A stretch of 11,188 bases of DNA from an uncultured Gammaproteobacteria bacterium (GTDB lineage: Bacteria; Pseudomonadota; Gammaproteobacteria; Rariloculales; Rariloculaceae). Below, piece after piece: positions 1-8,600 of the stretch (positions within the stretch are counted from its first letter, which is position 1; every line of letters starts with the position of its first letter). The position numbers and the translations under genes are program-made. The notes under the pieces are model-generated. The model did not search any database, was not told the origin of the DNA, and was given only the letters and a program-made list of their open reading frames with translations. The DNA lies in assembly GCA_946887385.1 (NCBI GenBank), contig CAMPKU010000146.1, positions 1 to 11,188 on the forward strand, in the 5' to 3' direction.

Positions 1-2966
1 TACAACCGCCGCATGACGGCGACGACTTGCGGATCGCTGCGCAGGTCGACGGGCACGAGCAACGTGCCGGCGATGGCGTTGCTGTCGAGCTCGAGCTGCC
101 AATCGTCGGTTCGCCGCCGCGCGCTGACGCGCGTGCTGCCGAGCCGTTGCCCGAACACGGAAAACTCGGCCACGTCGAGGTCGGCGCCGGCCAGCGCGTC
201 GCCCCAGCCGCCGCTCGCCGGCGCAGCACCGGCGCGCGCACTGGAACGCGTCAACGCCAGCCAGTCGTCGACGTGCAGCTGCGGCAAGCTGCCGTTCAGC
301 GTGACGCCGCGCTCGGAGCGAAACTCCGCGAGGGCGCCGCCGAACTGCAGCGCCGCGCGGCGGAAGCGAAACGGCCGCGCATCGCCGGGCGTGGCGTCGA
401 ACTCCACGGCGAAACGGCGCGTGGCCCCCAGATAGCCGTCCATCGCGAGCGCGCCCTGCGGGAACGTCATGTTGAGCTCGAGATTCGTCGGCTCACCGGG
501 CGGCTTGGCGAACGGCTGCGGAAAGCGCAGCGCAACGCCCGATAGATTCGACGCCACCGTGATCTTCGGCGCCAAGCTCTGCGCGCCGGCGGCGGCCGGC
601 AGCAGCAGCGTGCCTTGCCAGGCTGTTTGGCCCGCCACCAGGTCGCCGTAGGGCAAGTGGAACGCGTCGACCACGGCGCTCATCGTCACCTCGCCCTCGA
701 GGTCGATCCGCGCGCGATAGCCGGGCACGCCGGCGCCGGCGACTCTTGCCGTAACCGGGCCGTCGAGAAAAATCGCCTGCAAGCTCGTGCCGCGAAGCTC
801 GCCGTCGGCGAGGGAGAGCGAGCCCTGAATCTCGGTGACGCGGGGAGCGAAACCGCCGTAGGCGAGCTCGCCGTCGATGATGTCGAGAGTGGCCGCCAAC
901 CGGTAGGCCTCTCGATTGCGCAGCGGCACCATGAGATCGAGGCTCACTGCGCCCGTGCCGCCCGGCGCCTCGATGCGGGCGAAGTCGCTGCCCAAGTAGC
1001 GCGCGATCAACGGCGCGCCGTTCAAGAACGCGAGCACCTGATCGAGCCCGCCGATCGTATCCGCGTCGACCGTGATCTCGCCGACGCGCAGATCCGCAAT
1101 GCCGACTTGCACATCCGCAGACCGTTGCCCCAGCACGCGGCCGCTGCCGCGCGCCGCGAACTGCGCATTGGTGAACTCGATGGTGCCATCGAGATCTTCG
1201 GCGTGCGGCCAGTCGCGGACGAACGCAAGGTCGCCGTCCTGCACCGGCACGGTGGCGCGGAACAGGCCTTCGCCGCCGTCGAACGGGAACGCCCGCACCG
1301 GGCCGGTGAACGTGACGTCGGCGCTCATGGCGCGGCCGCCGCGCAGCGCCGAATCGAGCCACGCCACCACGGTGGCCGGCATCTTGCGCGCAGGCAGGTA
1401 CCGCTGCACCGCGGCGATGTCGAATCCCGACACTTCGGTGCGCAGGTCGAGCTCTGGCGAGCTGCCGTCCATCGGCAGCGTGAGCTCCAAGTTCGTGCGC
1501 AGCGACGCGTCCGGCGTAGCCACGTACAAGTCGTCGCTGACGAGGCGCACGGCGTCTTGGCCCGCGCGCCAGACGACGATGCCGCGAACCTCCGGGGCCT
1601 CGAGCACGTTGCGGAACAGCGCCGGCCAGTCGAGCGTGGCGCCGGCGCTCGCGAGCTCGAGCCTTCCGGTGCGCGAGTCGGCCCGCACCTGCCCCGTGAC
1701 GCCCGTCATGCCAGGCACATCGTCGAGCCTCTCTAATCCTAAGTCCTCGAACTCGGCCGCCACGGCATATTCGATGTCGTCGTCGGAACCGCGCGTGAGC
1801 GCAATGTCGACAGTGCGCAGATCGCCGCGCGGCGCCAGCGCAAACCATGACTCGAGAAGCCGCGACGCAGGCAACGGTGCAAAGAAAGGCGTGAGGTCCT
1901 CGAGCCGCAGGAAGCTGCTGCGCAAGGCGAAGTGCTCCACGCCGTCGGCGCCCTGCACGAGGTCGATGTCGACGGCCGCAGCTTCGGGCCACGCGCGATT
2001 GCTGCGCGTGACGGCGACGTCGCGCAACGCGAAGTTCCAGGTGTCGCTCGCGTGCTGCCAGCTGCCGGAGAGTGCGATGCGCTCGAAGCGCGAGTCCACG
2101 GCACCGAGCGAGCTTTGCAGCGTGACGTCGGCGAGCGCAAGCTCGACGGTGCCGCTCGTGAGCGAGCCCTGCTGCCAGTCGAGCCACACGGCCACGTTGC
2201 CGCGGCCCGTTTGCGGAGCGACGGCCGCCGCCGGGAACAAGCGTGCGGCGACGGCGAGGTCCACGTCGTCGAGGTCGGCCGAAAGGCGCCAATCGCCGGT
2301 GAACTGCGCCGCGTTGCCGTCGTCGGCAACGGCCGCCTGCACCGTCAGCTCCATGCGGCCGGCGAAGTCGGCCGGCGGACGTGCGCTCGCCTCGAGCGTC
2401 AGCACGTCGTCGACACGCCGCAAGCCGCCGTCCACGTCTTGAAAATCCCACGCCACGCTGCGCTCTGCGTCGAGGTAAAGCACGCGGCTGTTGCGCACGA
2501 GCACGTCGGTGTCGGGCGGAACCTGAATCGTGGCCGGGCGCGCGGCCTGGGCCGGTGCGCCCTCGAGGCGATACGCGCCGTCCGCGCCGCGCACGAGCGT
2601 GAGCTCGGTGCCGTCGAAGATGAGCCGGTCGACGGCCACCTCGCGGCCCATGACCAGCCGGAAGAGGAGATCGAACGCGTTGAAGCCCACGCTCGCGCCC
2701 CGCGCCGTGAGGAATGGCGCAGCGTCGCCGGCGGCCCGAACGCGGACGTCGCGGAATTGAAGCTCCGGCCCGCGCCAACCCCAAGCGGCGTCGAGGCGCG
2801 AGTAGTCGAGCACGAGCTTCAGCTCGGAGGTGACCCAGGACTGGATCTCGCCTTGATAATTCGGCAACTGCCGCTTGAGCAGCTGGAACGCGCCCATGCC
2901 GAGCACGACGAGCGCCACGGCGGCGACCGTGCACATCAGCGTGACTCGTCCAAGTTTGCGCAGCAT
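1..2966 (-). CDS. yhdP: YhdP family AsmA-like membrane protein (3' end beyond the window)
   Basis: The frame stays open from the ATG at 2966 to the window edge, giving 988 residues without a stop; family members are usually about 1200-1300 aa, so the C-terminus is missing. Residues 1-7 are short and basic, and about 9-28 form one hydrophobic segment (VTLMCTVAAVALVVLGMGAF), which fits an N-terminal inner-membrane anchor. The rest is a long periplasmic-type chain of beta-strand repeats typical of AsmA/TamB-like proteins (for example VVAWLDSALRGG near residue 530 and a TNLELNMTFPQGALAMDGYLG stretch near 855). In Escherichia coli, YhdP with TamB and YdbH moves phospholipids to the outer membrane; that role is family knowledge, not shown here. 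The gene starts 2 nt after the rng stop (TAA-AC-ATG) with no clear Shine-Dalgarno, so translation coupled to rng is likely. The maf-rng-yhdP order is the usual gammaproteobacterial one and supports the call. The competing 813-codon minus-strand frame at 493-2934 is Arg/Ala-rich and is rejected. Confidence 0.93.
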   Translation of the reverse strand, partial: MLRKLGRVTLMCTVAAVALVVLGMGAFQLLKRQLPNYQGEIQSWVTSELKLVLDYSRLDAAWGWRGPELQFRDVRVRAAGDAAPFLTARGASVGFNAFDLLFRLVMGREVAVDRLIFDGTELTLVRGADGAYRLEGAPAQAARPATIQVPPDTDVLVRNSRVLYLDAERSVAWDFQDVDGGLRRVDDVLTLEASARPPADFAGRMELTVQAAVADDGNAAQFTGDWRLSADLDDVDLAVAARLFPAAAVAPQTGRGNVAVWLDWQQGSLTSGTVELALADVTLQSSLGAVDSRFERIALSGSWQHASDTWNFALRDVAVTRSNRAWPEAAAVDIDLVQGADGVEHFALRSSFLRLEDLTPFFAPLPASRLLESWFALAPRGDLRTVDIALTRGSDDDIEYAVAAEFEDLGLERLDDVPGMTGVTGQVRADSRTGRLELASAGATLDWPALFRNVLEAPEVRGIVVWRAGQDAVRLVSDDLYVATPDASLRTNLELTLPMDGSSPELDLRTEVSGFDIAAVQRYLPARKMPATVVAWLDSALRGGRAMSADVTFTGPVRAFPFDGGEGLFRATVPVQDGDLAFVRDWPHAEDLDGTIEFTNAQFAARGSGRVLGQRSADVQVGIADLRVGEITVDADTIGGLDQVLAFLNGAPLIARYLGSDFARIEAPGGTGAVSLDLMVPLRNREAYRLAATLDIIDGELAYGGFAPRVTEIQGSLSLADGELRGTSLQAIFLDGPVTARVAGAGVPGYRARIDLEGEVTMSAVVDAFHLPYGDLVAGQTAWQGTLLLPAAAGAQSLAPKITVASNLSGVALRFPQPFAKPPGEPTNLELNMTFPQGALAMDGYLGATRRFAVEFDATPGDARPFRFRRAALQFGGALAEFRSERGVTLNGSLPQLHVDDWLALTRSSARAGAAPASGGWGDALAGADLDVAEFSVFGQRLGSTRVSARRRTDDWQLELDSNAIAGTLLVPVDLRSDPQVVAVMRRL

Positions 2967-2968
2967 GT

Positions 2969-4438
2969 TTACATCAGCACCACGTCGAACTGGTCCGGCG
3001 CATACAGCGCCTCGCTCTGCAGCCGAATCGGCTTCCTCGTGACTTCCTCGAGCTCGGCGATCCCCGCCGAATCCTCATCGAGGAGCCGCTCGATCACTTC
3101 GGGCCTTGCCAGCACCAAGAGCTCCTGGAAGTCGAATTGCCGATGCTGACGCAGAATTTCGCGGAAAATCTCGTGGCACACGGTCTCGGCAGTCTTGACG
3201 AAGCCGCGGCCCTCACAGCTAGGACACGGCTGACACAGCATGTGTTCCAAGCTCTCACGATTGCGCTTGCGCGTCATCTCCACGAGCCCGAGCGGCGATA
3301 CGTTCATCACGTGGCTCTTCGCGTGATCGCCGGCCAGCCGGTCCGTGAGCGTTTGCAGCACCTGGCGGCGATGCTCCTCCTCGGCCATATCGATGAAGTC
3401 GATGATGATGATACCGCCCAAGTTGCGCAGGCGCAGTTGCCGCGCGATGGCCGCCGCCGCCTCCAGATTGGTGCGAAAAATCGTCTCCTCGAGATTGCGG
3501 TGGCCCACATAGGCGCCCGTGTTCACGTCGATCGTGGTCATTGCCTCGGTTTGATCGAACACCACGTGGCCGCCCGACTTCAGCGGCACCTTGCGGTGCA
3601 GCGCTTTGTCGATCTCGTCATCGATGCCGTAGACGTCGAAGATCGGCCGGCTCTCGGTGTAGAGCTCGATCAGGGGAGCTAGCCGCGGCACGAAGTGCTC
3701 TGCGAACTCCTTGAGCTTGCCGTAGGTGGCCTCGGAGTCCACGCGCACGCGCACGATTCCGGGGCTCGACGAGTCGCGCAGCACGCGCAGCGGCAACGGC
3801 AAGTCTTCGTAAACGAGGCCGCCGGCCGGCGTGCGCGCGGCATTCTCCTCGATCGATTGCCAGAGCTTGTGCAGGAAGGCGAGATCGGCCTGAAGGGCCT
3901 CGCGCGAGGCGCCCTCCGCCGCCGTGCGAATGATGTAGCCGGCTTGCGGCGCAGCCGCCTTGAGCTCCTCGACCAGGCACCGCAACCGCTCGCGCTCGGC
4001 CACATCGTCGATGCGCGACGACACGCCGATACCGCTGCTATTCGGCGTCAACACCAGGTAACGAGACGGAATCGCAATGTAGGTGGTGAGGCGGGCGCCT
4101 TTCGTGCCGAGCGGCTCCTTGAGCACCTGCACGAGGAGCTCTTGGCCCTCGCGCACGGCCGCGCGGATGTCGGGCTCGGCTAGGTCCGCCGCGGCCTCTG
4201 CGTGGGGGTTTTGCACGATGTCCGAGGCGTGCAGAAAGGCCGTGCGCTCGAGCCCGAGCTCGACGAACGCCGCCTGCATGCCGGGCAGCACGCGCGATAC
4301 CTTGCCTTTATAAATGTTGCTGACGAGCCCCACGCGGCTGGCCCGTTCGATTTGCACTTCTTGCAGCACGCCGCTCTCGACGACCGCGGCTCGCACCTCG
4401 CTCGGTGTTGCGTTGATGAGGATTTCCTCGCGCTTCAT
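2969..4438 (-). CDS. rng: Ribonuclease G
   Basis: 489 aa, the same length as E. coli RNase G. The endoribonuclease cuts single-stranded AU-rich RNA; in E. coli it matures the 5' end of 16S rRNA and turns over some mRNAs. The N-terminus (MKREEILINA) is followed by an S1 RNA-binding region at about residues 37-120 (SNIYKGKVSRVLPGMQAAFV). The catalytic aspartates of the RNase E/G family are visible as Asp304 in TTIDVNTGAYVG and Asp347 in GGIIIIDFIDM. The Zn-link motif is CPSCEGRG (Cys405, Cys408). The protein ends QFDVVLM, close to the family C-terminus, and it lacks the long C-terminal scaffold of RNase E. The start at 4438 was chosen because family homology begins there and because TGATG makes the maf stop and rng start share one base. 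A longer frame opening at 5038 only reads maf in the wrong frame. It is the middle gene of a maf-rng-yhdP transcript. Confidence 0.97.
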   Translation of the reverse strand: MKREEILINATPSEVRAAVVESGVLQEVQIERASRVGLVSNIYKGKVSRVLPGMQAAFVELGLERTAFLHASDIVQNPHAEAAADLAEPDIRAAVREGQELLVQVLKEPLGTKGARLTTYIAIPSRYLVLTPNSSGIGVSSRIDDVAERERLRCLVEELKAAAPQAGYIIRTAAEGASREALQADLAFLHKLWQSIEENAARTPAGGLVYEDLPLPLRVLRDSSSPGIVRVRVDSEATYGKLKEFAEHFVPRLAPLIELYTESRPIFDVYGIDDEIDKALHRKVPLKSGGHVVFDQTEAMTTIDVNTGAYVGHRNLEETIFRTNLEAAAAIARQLRLRNLGGIIIIDFIDMAEEEHRRQVLQTLTDRLAGDHAKSHVMNVSPLGLVEMTRKRNRESLEHMLCQPCPSCEGRGFVKTAETVCHEIFREILRQHRQFDFQELLVLARPEVIERLLDEDSAGIAELEEVTRKPIRLQSEALYAPDQFDVVLM

Positions 4439-5034
4439 CACGCCGCCCGTGCCGTGAGCCAAAAGCCGAGACCGCACTGCGCGAGCAGCGCCGCGGTCTC
4501 GAACAGCGGCAGCCCCACCACGCCGGAATAGCTGCCTGTCAGCTCCTCGACGAACACGGCCGCGTGCCCTTGAATGCCGTAGCCGCCCGCCTTGTCGAAC
4601 GGCTCGCCCGTGGCACAGTACGCGAGCCGCTCCGCCGCCGTCGTGGCGCGGAATCTCACTTCGCTGGCGCTGAGCGCCGATTCGACCCCGGCCGCCGTCC
4701 GCAGCGCGACGGCCGTCAGCACGCGATGGGTACGGCCCGACAGGCGCTCGAGCATGGCGGCGGCCTCGGCGGCATCGGCCGGCTTGCCGAGCACGGCCCC
4801 GTCGAGCACGACCGCGGTGTCGGCCGCGAGCACGGGCTTGCGATCCGCAACGGCTGCCCAGACCGCCTCGGCCTTCTCTGCGGCGAGGCGCGCAACATAG
4901 TGTTCCGGCGTCTCGCCGGGGGCTCGAGCTTCGTCGATGGCGGCGGGCCGAGCTTCGAACGGCACGCCGATTTGGCGCAGCAACTCGCTGCGCCGCGGCG
5001 AAGCCGAGGCGAGATAGACGAAATCCTTTTTCAT
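4438..5034 (-). CDS. maf: Maf-like nucleoside triphosphate pyrophosphatase (YhdE type)
   Basis: 198 aa, normal for the family. Maf proteins hydrolyse nucleoside triphosphates to monophosphate and pyrophosphate in the cytoplasm; the YhdE subgroup prefers dTTP and UTP and can act on modified pyrimidine nucleotides. Visible motifs are the N-terminal LASASPRR (residues 8-15), IDEA with Glu35, AADTAVV with Asp72, GKP with Lys84, and DKAGGYGIQG at 147-156. The DKAG-YGIQG form marks the YhdE/dTTPase-UTPase type rather than the YceF type; that assignment uses family knowledge. The ATG at 5034 gives the standard MKKDFVYLASASPRR start. No Shine-Dalgarno lies before it, and a consensus -10 box ends 7 nt upstream, so the transcript may be leaderless. 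It is the first gene of the cluster leading into rng and yhdP. Confidence 0.96.
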   Translation of the reverse strand: MKKDFVYLASASPRRSELLRQIGVPFEARPAAIDEARAPGETPEHYVARLAAEKAEAVWAAVADRKPVLAADTAVVLDGAVLGKPADAAEAAAMLERLSGRTHRVLTAVALRTAAGVESALSASEVRFRATTAAERLAYCATGEPFDKAGGYGIQGHAAVFVEELTGSYSGVVGLPLFETAALLAQCGLGFWLTARAA

Positions 5035-5041
5035 TCAATGA

Positions 5042-5070
5042 ATTATACGAGGCACTGAGTGTGGCGCCTA
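5042..5070 (-). promoter_or_regulatory. Probable promoter of maf-rng-yhdP
   Basis: On the minus strand a perfect TATAAT occupies 5047-5042. Seventeen bases upstream is TAGGCG (5070-5065), which matches the -35 consensus at only 3 of 6 positions. The -10 box ends 7 nt before the maf ATG, so the expected transcription start is at 5035 or at the A of the start codon (5034). TATAAT is a rare word in DNA this GC-rich and it sits at the head of an operon, which supports the call; the weak -35 lowers it. Confidence 0.6.
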
Positions 5071-5099
5071 GCCTTGGCCGGCCGCCGGCCCCTTAGGCT
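5070..5099. terminator. GC-rich hairpin between two convergently packed transcripts of the same strand, possible terminator
   Basis: An inner stem GGCCGG/CCGGCC (5076-5081 with 5085-5090) closes a 3-nt CCG loop. An outer stem AGCCT/AGGCT (5070-5074 with 5095-5099) extends it across an internal loop (TT opposite CCTT). It lies 39 nt past the stop of the GIY-YIG gene and just upstream of the maf -10 box, where a terminator for the right-hand cluster would be expected. There is no T-run on either strand after the stem, so it is not a classic intrinsic terminator. It could instead be an RNA 3' end stabiliser or a chance palindrome. Confidence 0.4.
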
Positions 5100-5137
5100 C
5101 GCAATCGACGCTGCAAGCACGCCAGCGAGCGCGGCGC

Positions 5138-5581
5138 CTAGAGCAGCGGAAGCTGCGGCCCGCGCGTGCAGGCCTCGAAGTTCAGCAACGCCGCACCTTC
5201 GGCCAGGAGACGCACGATGGCGGCGCGCTCCGCCACCCGAGGGTCCCCGCCGGGCTCGACCCATTCCGCCACCCACATGAACGGCAGGCGGGCGTCGTCG
5301 CGATAGAGAGCGCGAATCCACTCGTAGAGCGGCCGCTGCTTCGGCGAGCGCACCCACCACGGGAGCTCGTCGGGCAACCATAGCCGCGCCGTGCGCACGT
5401 GCTGAGCGAAGCGCCGCCGCGGGTCGCGGGTTTGGCCCACGTAGCGCGGGCAGCGCGCGTCGCGAGGATCGGCGAGCGTGTAGACGGCCGTCGCCCCTTC
5501 GGCTCGCGCGCCGTCGGCGTACACATGCGAACGCGCCGCGGCGCGCACGCGCCGAGCGACGCTCGCCGCTAGCGGATCCAT
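5138..5581 (-). CDS. Small stand-alone GIY-YIG nuclease domain protein
   Basis: 147 aa. Residues about 31-61 form the GIY-YIG core: AVYTLADP with Tyr34 in place of the GIY strand, then RYVGQT (Tyr47, Gly49) in place of YIG, then TRDPRRRFAQH with candidate catalytic Arg57 and His61. A later helix carries PLYEWIRALY (85-93). The metal-binding glutamate is probably Glu118 in VAERAAIVRLL, and LLNF with Asn134 closes the domain. This layout matches stand-alone and phage-type GIY-YIG proteins; members of the superfamily cut DNA by single-metal hydrolysis, but the target here is unknown. No separate DNA-binding domain is visible apart from an Arg-rich N-terminus (residues 10-18). It begins 22 nt after the stop of the haem lipoprotein and has no clear Shine-Dalgarno. 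It is last in the right-hand cluster and could also have its own weak promoter. Membership in the envelope operon is uncertain. Confidence 0.85.
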   Translation of the reverse strand: MDPLAASVARRVRAAARSHVYADGARAEGATAVYTLADPRDARCPRYVGQTRDPRRRFAQHVRTARLWLPDELPWWVRSPKQRPLYEWIRALYRDDARLPFMWVAEWVEPGGDPRVAERAAIVRLLAEGAALLNFEACTRGPQLPLL

Positions 5582-5603
5582 GGATCGACGGGACTACGAA
5601 TGC

Positions 5604-8600
5604 TCAGTTATACGGCGCGTTGCGCTCGACCCAACGCAGCAGCGCCTTGAAGCGCGGGTCGGAGCTGCCGAAAAATCCGCCGCCCTCGTGGGGACAGCTC
5701 ATAGGATGGCTCTTGGTGAGCGGCTTGCAAAGCAGCAGGCTCCGCATCGGATCGGCGCTCTCGACGCGGCGCGGCGCGGCCTCGGCTGCGTCCTCGTGGA
5801 GCTCGGCCGCAACCGCGTCCGCCGTGCCGAACAGCGTGAGGCCGCCCACGGGGCCACGGTGGCAGCCGACGCAGCCGCTCGCGCGCCACAGCGTGTCGGT
5901 GCCGGCGCCCCATCCTGTTTGAATGTTGCGCCGCAGCGAGGCCGCAACGGTGACCGCGTGCTCGGCGGAGAGAGACGATTCGCTGTCTGCGTCGCGGGCC
6001 GTGACTCGATAAGTATTCGCGCTGCCCGGGCTCACGGCGGCATCCAGATAGGCAACCGGGGTGCCCGCCGCGGCCGCGTTCGGCACGAACCCAAGCAGGG
6101 CACCGTTTCTGTACACGTTGTAGCCCTGCACTTGCACGTCATCGCTGCTGGCGAGCCAATCGAGCCGCACCGCGAACGTGCTGCCGTCTCCGGCCGCGGT
6201 GCTCGCGTCGTGGGCCGCCAACTGCGTTACGGCGGCCGGCCGTGCCGCCGCAGCCGCGCCGTTCAGCAGCACGGTGGCCGTGCCCTCTGCGGTACCGCCG
6301 AACGCGTCCGCAACGGCGTAACGGAACGTATCGCTGTCCGGAGGCGTCGGCAGGTTCGCGGTATACGTGTAGGCGAACCCGCCGTCCGTACCGACCGTCA
6401 CGGTGCCGTAGCTCGGTGCGCCGCCGGCCGCGAGCGAGGCGGTCAACGAGTCGCCGTCGAGGTCGTCATCTTGGTTCGCGCCCGCGAGCACGGAGCCCAG
6501 CAACATGGAAGTGGACGTGAGATCGAGATCGAACAGATCGTCGGCGGCGACCGGCGCGCGATTGCCGAGCGTGACGCTCTTGGTGACCGCGGCTTGCTGC
6601 GAGCCCGCAGCCACCGCGAGCGTGACGTCGTAGGTGCCGGGCACGTCGAGCACGAACGCCGTTTGGCGCGCGTCGGTGCTGGACAGCGCGGCGGCGCTCC
6701 CGGGCGGAACGGCTAACGACCACGCATAGCTTGCCGCGAACGCGCTGTTGCCGCCGTCGAGGTACACGATGTCGCCGCGGTTCGGCGCAGGATCGAGCCC
6801 CACGATCTCCGCAAATGGCGCGCCGGGAGGTGCGTCCGGAGGCTCCGCTCGCAGGCTCGCGAGATGCTCGGCGAACAACTCCCCGGGCGGCACGCCGCCT
6901 TCGAACGGCACCCACAAGCGGTCCATCGTGAGGCGCGCGCCCGGCATCGTGCCGGCGCGAAACACCGTTTGCCGAATCAGGTCGCGCTGGAAGACCAGCT
7001 CCTGATAAGTATCGAAGCGCAGCGGCCCGTCGGGCATGCTCGTGTGGCACATGCGGCAATGACGCGCGTACACGTCGTGATAGAGCGCTTCGGTAGTGGG
7101 CGGATTCGTCAGCGAGCCGCCCGGGTTCGCCGGCGACGGATCCGGAACCACCTCGGCGTTGCGCCAGCCCGGAACGGTTGCTGAATCGTCGAACGCGGCG
7201 TTCACGAGCACGCCGTCTGCGTCGACGCCGCCGTACCAGCTTTCGACGAGGCGGCGCGCCGCATCGTGCCCGGCGGAATAGGTCCGGTACGCCGCCTGAT
7301 TGAGCTTTTTGATCTGGCCGAGCTGGGCGCTGCGCGAGAAGTCGCCGTGGTCGCGCTGCAGCTCGGCGGCCAAGCTCAAGCCGTCGAATTTCAGGGGCGC
7401 CTGCGTGATCGCGGGATCGGTATCCGCGAACAGCAGCGAGCCCACGTCCCAAGGCAGGAACGTGGCGCCGAGATCGCCGCCTGCGATCACGGCGCCGTCG
7501 CGGTTGCGCGCCGGCCAGGCGTAGCACGCGGCGTCGTTGCGGTCGGCGCAGGTTGCGTCGAACACGAGCTCCGAGATGCCGGGCGGCCGCTGCCCGCCGT
7601 GGCACACCACGCAGTTGCCGGGCGTGGAACGCTCGCCGCGGCCGTCGAAGTCGAAGCTGCCCACGAGCGGCGCGTCGCCGCTGCCGTCCTCCACGTAGGT
7701 GAAGAACTTCACGAACTTCGGCGTCGAATCCGTGTGGTTCACGAGCGGGCTGTACTCCGTGACCACGGTGGCGAAGGAATCGAGCTGACGAATCGCACCC
7801 TCGAGCGTGGAGTAGTTCTTCACGAACGAGAACACGTTGCCGAGCGCGTCGGTGCGCGTGTACATCTGCCGGCCGAAGCCCAAGTCGAAGTTGTTCACGT
7901 ACACCGCGTGCGCGAACTCTCCGGTGCCGGCCGCCGCTTCGGGCAGCAGCGTGCCGTCGGCTGCGAGAAAGCCCGCCTGCCGCAACCACGCGTTCAGCGT
8001 GCCGCGCGTGCCGGTGGCATCCACCGTTTTGTAGTAGACGGCCGACGTCAGCGCCGCTTCGCGCCCCTCGATCGCGGCGAGCAGCGTGTCGAGCGGAACC
8101 ACCGCTGTCGTCGGCAAACCCACGCCTGCGTTGCTAACGCTCGCCGCGGGCGGCGAACCCGGCGCAAACGCGGCAACCGGCACCTTGAGCGGCGCATGCA
8201 CGAGCGCGGGGAACACGAGCGTCGCGTCCGGCTGATTCTCCGGCGCAGTCAAGCTCAGCGAAAGAACGATGCGCGCGTTGTGTGCCGCGAAGGTATCGAG
8301 CATCCGCCCGCGCTCGCCGCCGGCGACGAACCGCTGGTTGAAATCGTGCAGCACGAGGCGCGGCACGCGCAGAGCGAAGCGCGGGTTCCACCAGCGCGTG
8401 ACGCGCAGCGCATCGGCTTCGTCGGGCGCCACCACGCTCGAAGGCCATTCGCCCGTGCGGCCCGTGCCGCCTTGCGCCAGCGGCTCGGGCGTCAAGTCTT
8501 CGAGCGCTTCCACGAGACAGCCGCTCGCCGTGAGCGCGGGCACGCCTCCGGCGAACTCGGCGGCGTCGACACCGCAGTCGGCGTTGGGCGTCGAGCGCGG

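Noticed and set aside
493..2934. 813-codon minus-strand frame inside the yhdP region
   Set aside because: Its product is Arg/Ala/Gly-rich low-complexity sequence, whereas the frame starting at 2966 reads a coherent YhdP-like protein with a membrane anchor right after rng.
2969..5038. Extended rng reading frame of 689 codons beginning with TTG at 5038
   Set aside because: The first 200 codons are maf in the wrong frame; RNase G homology starts at the ATG at 4438 and gives the family length.
5063..5141. Direct repeat GGCGCCTAG at 5063-5071 and 5133-5141 as possible attachment sites
   Set aside because: Only 9 bp, 70 bp apart, in GC-rich DNA; the second copy includes the GIY-YIG stop codon. 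No integrase or target RNA gene is nearby, so chance is the simplest reading.
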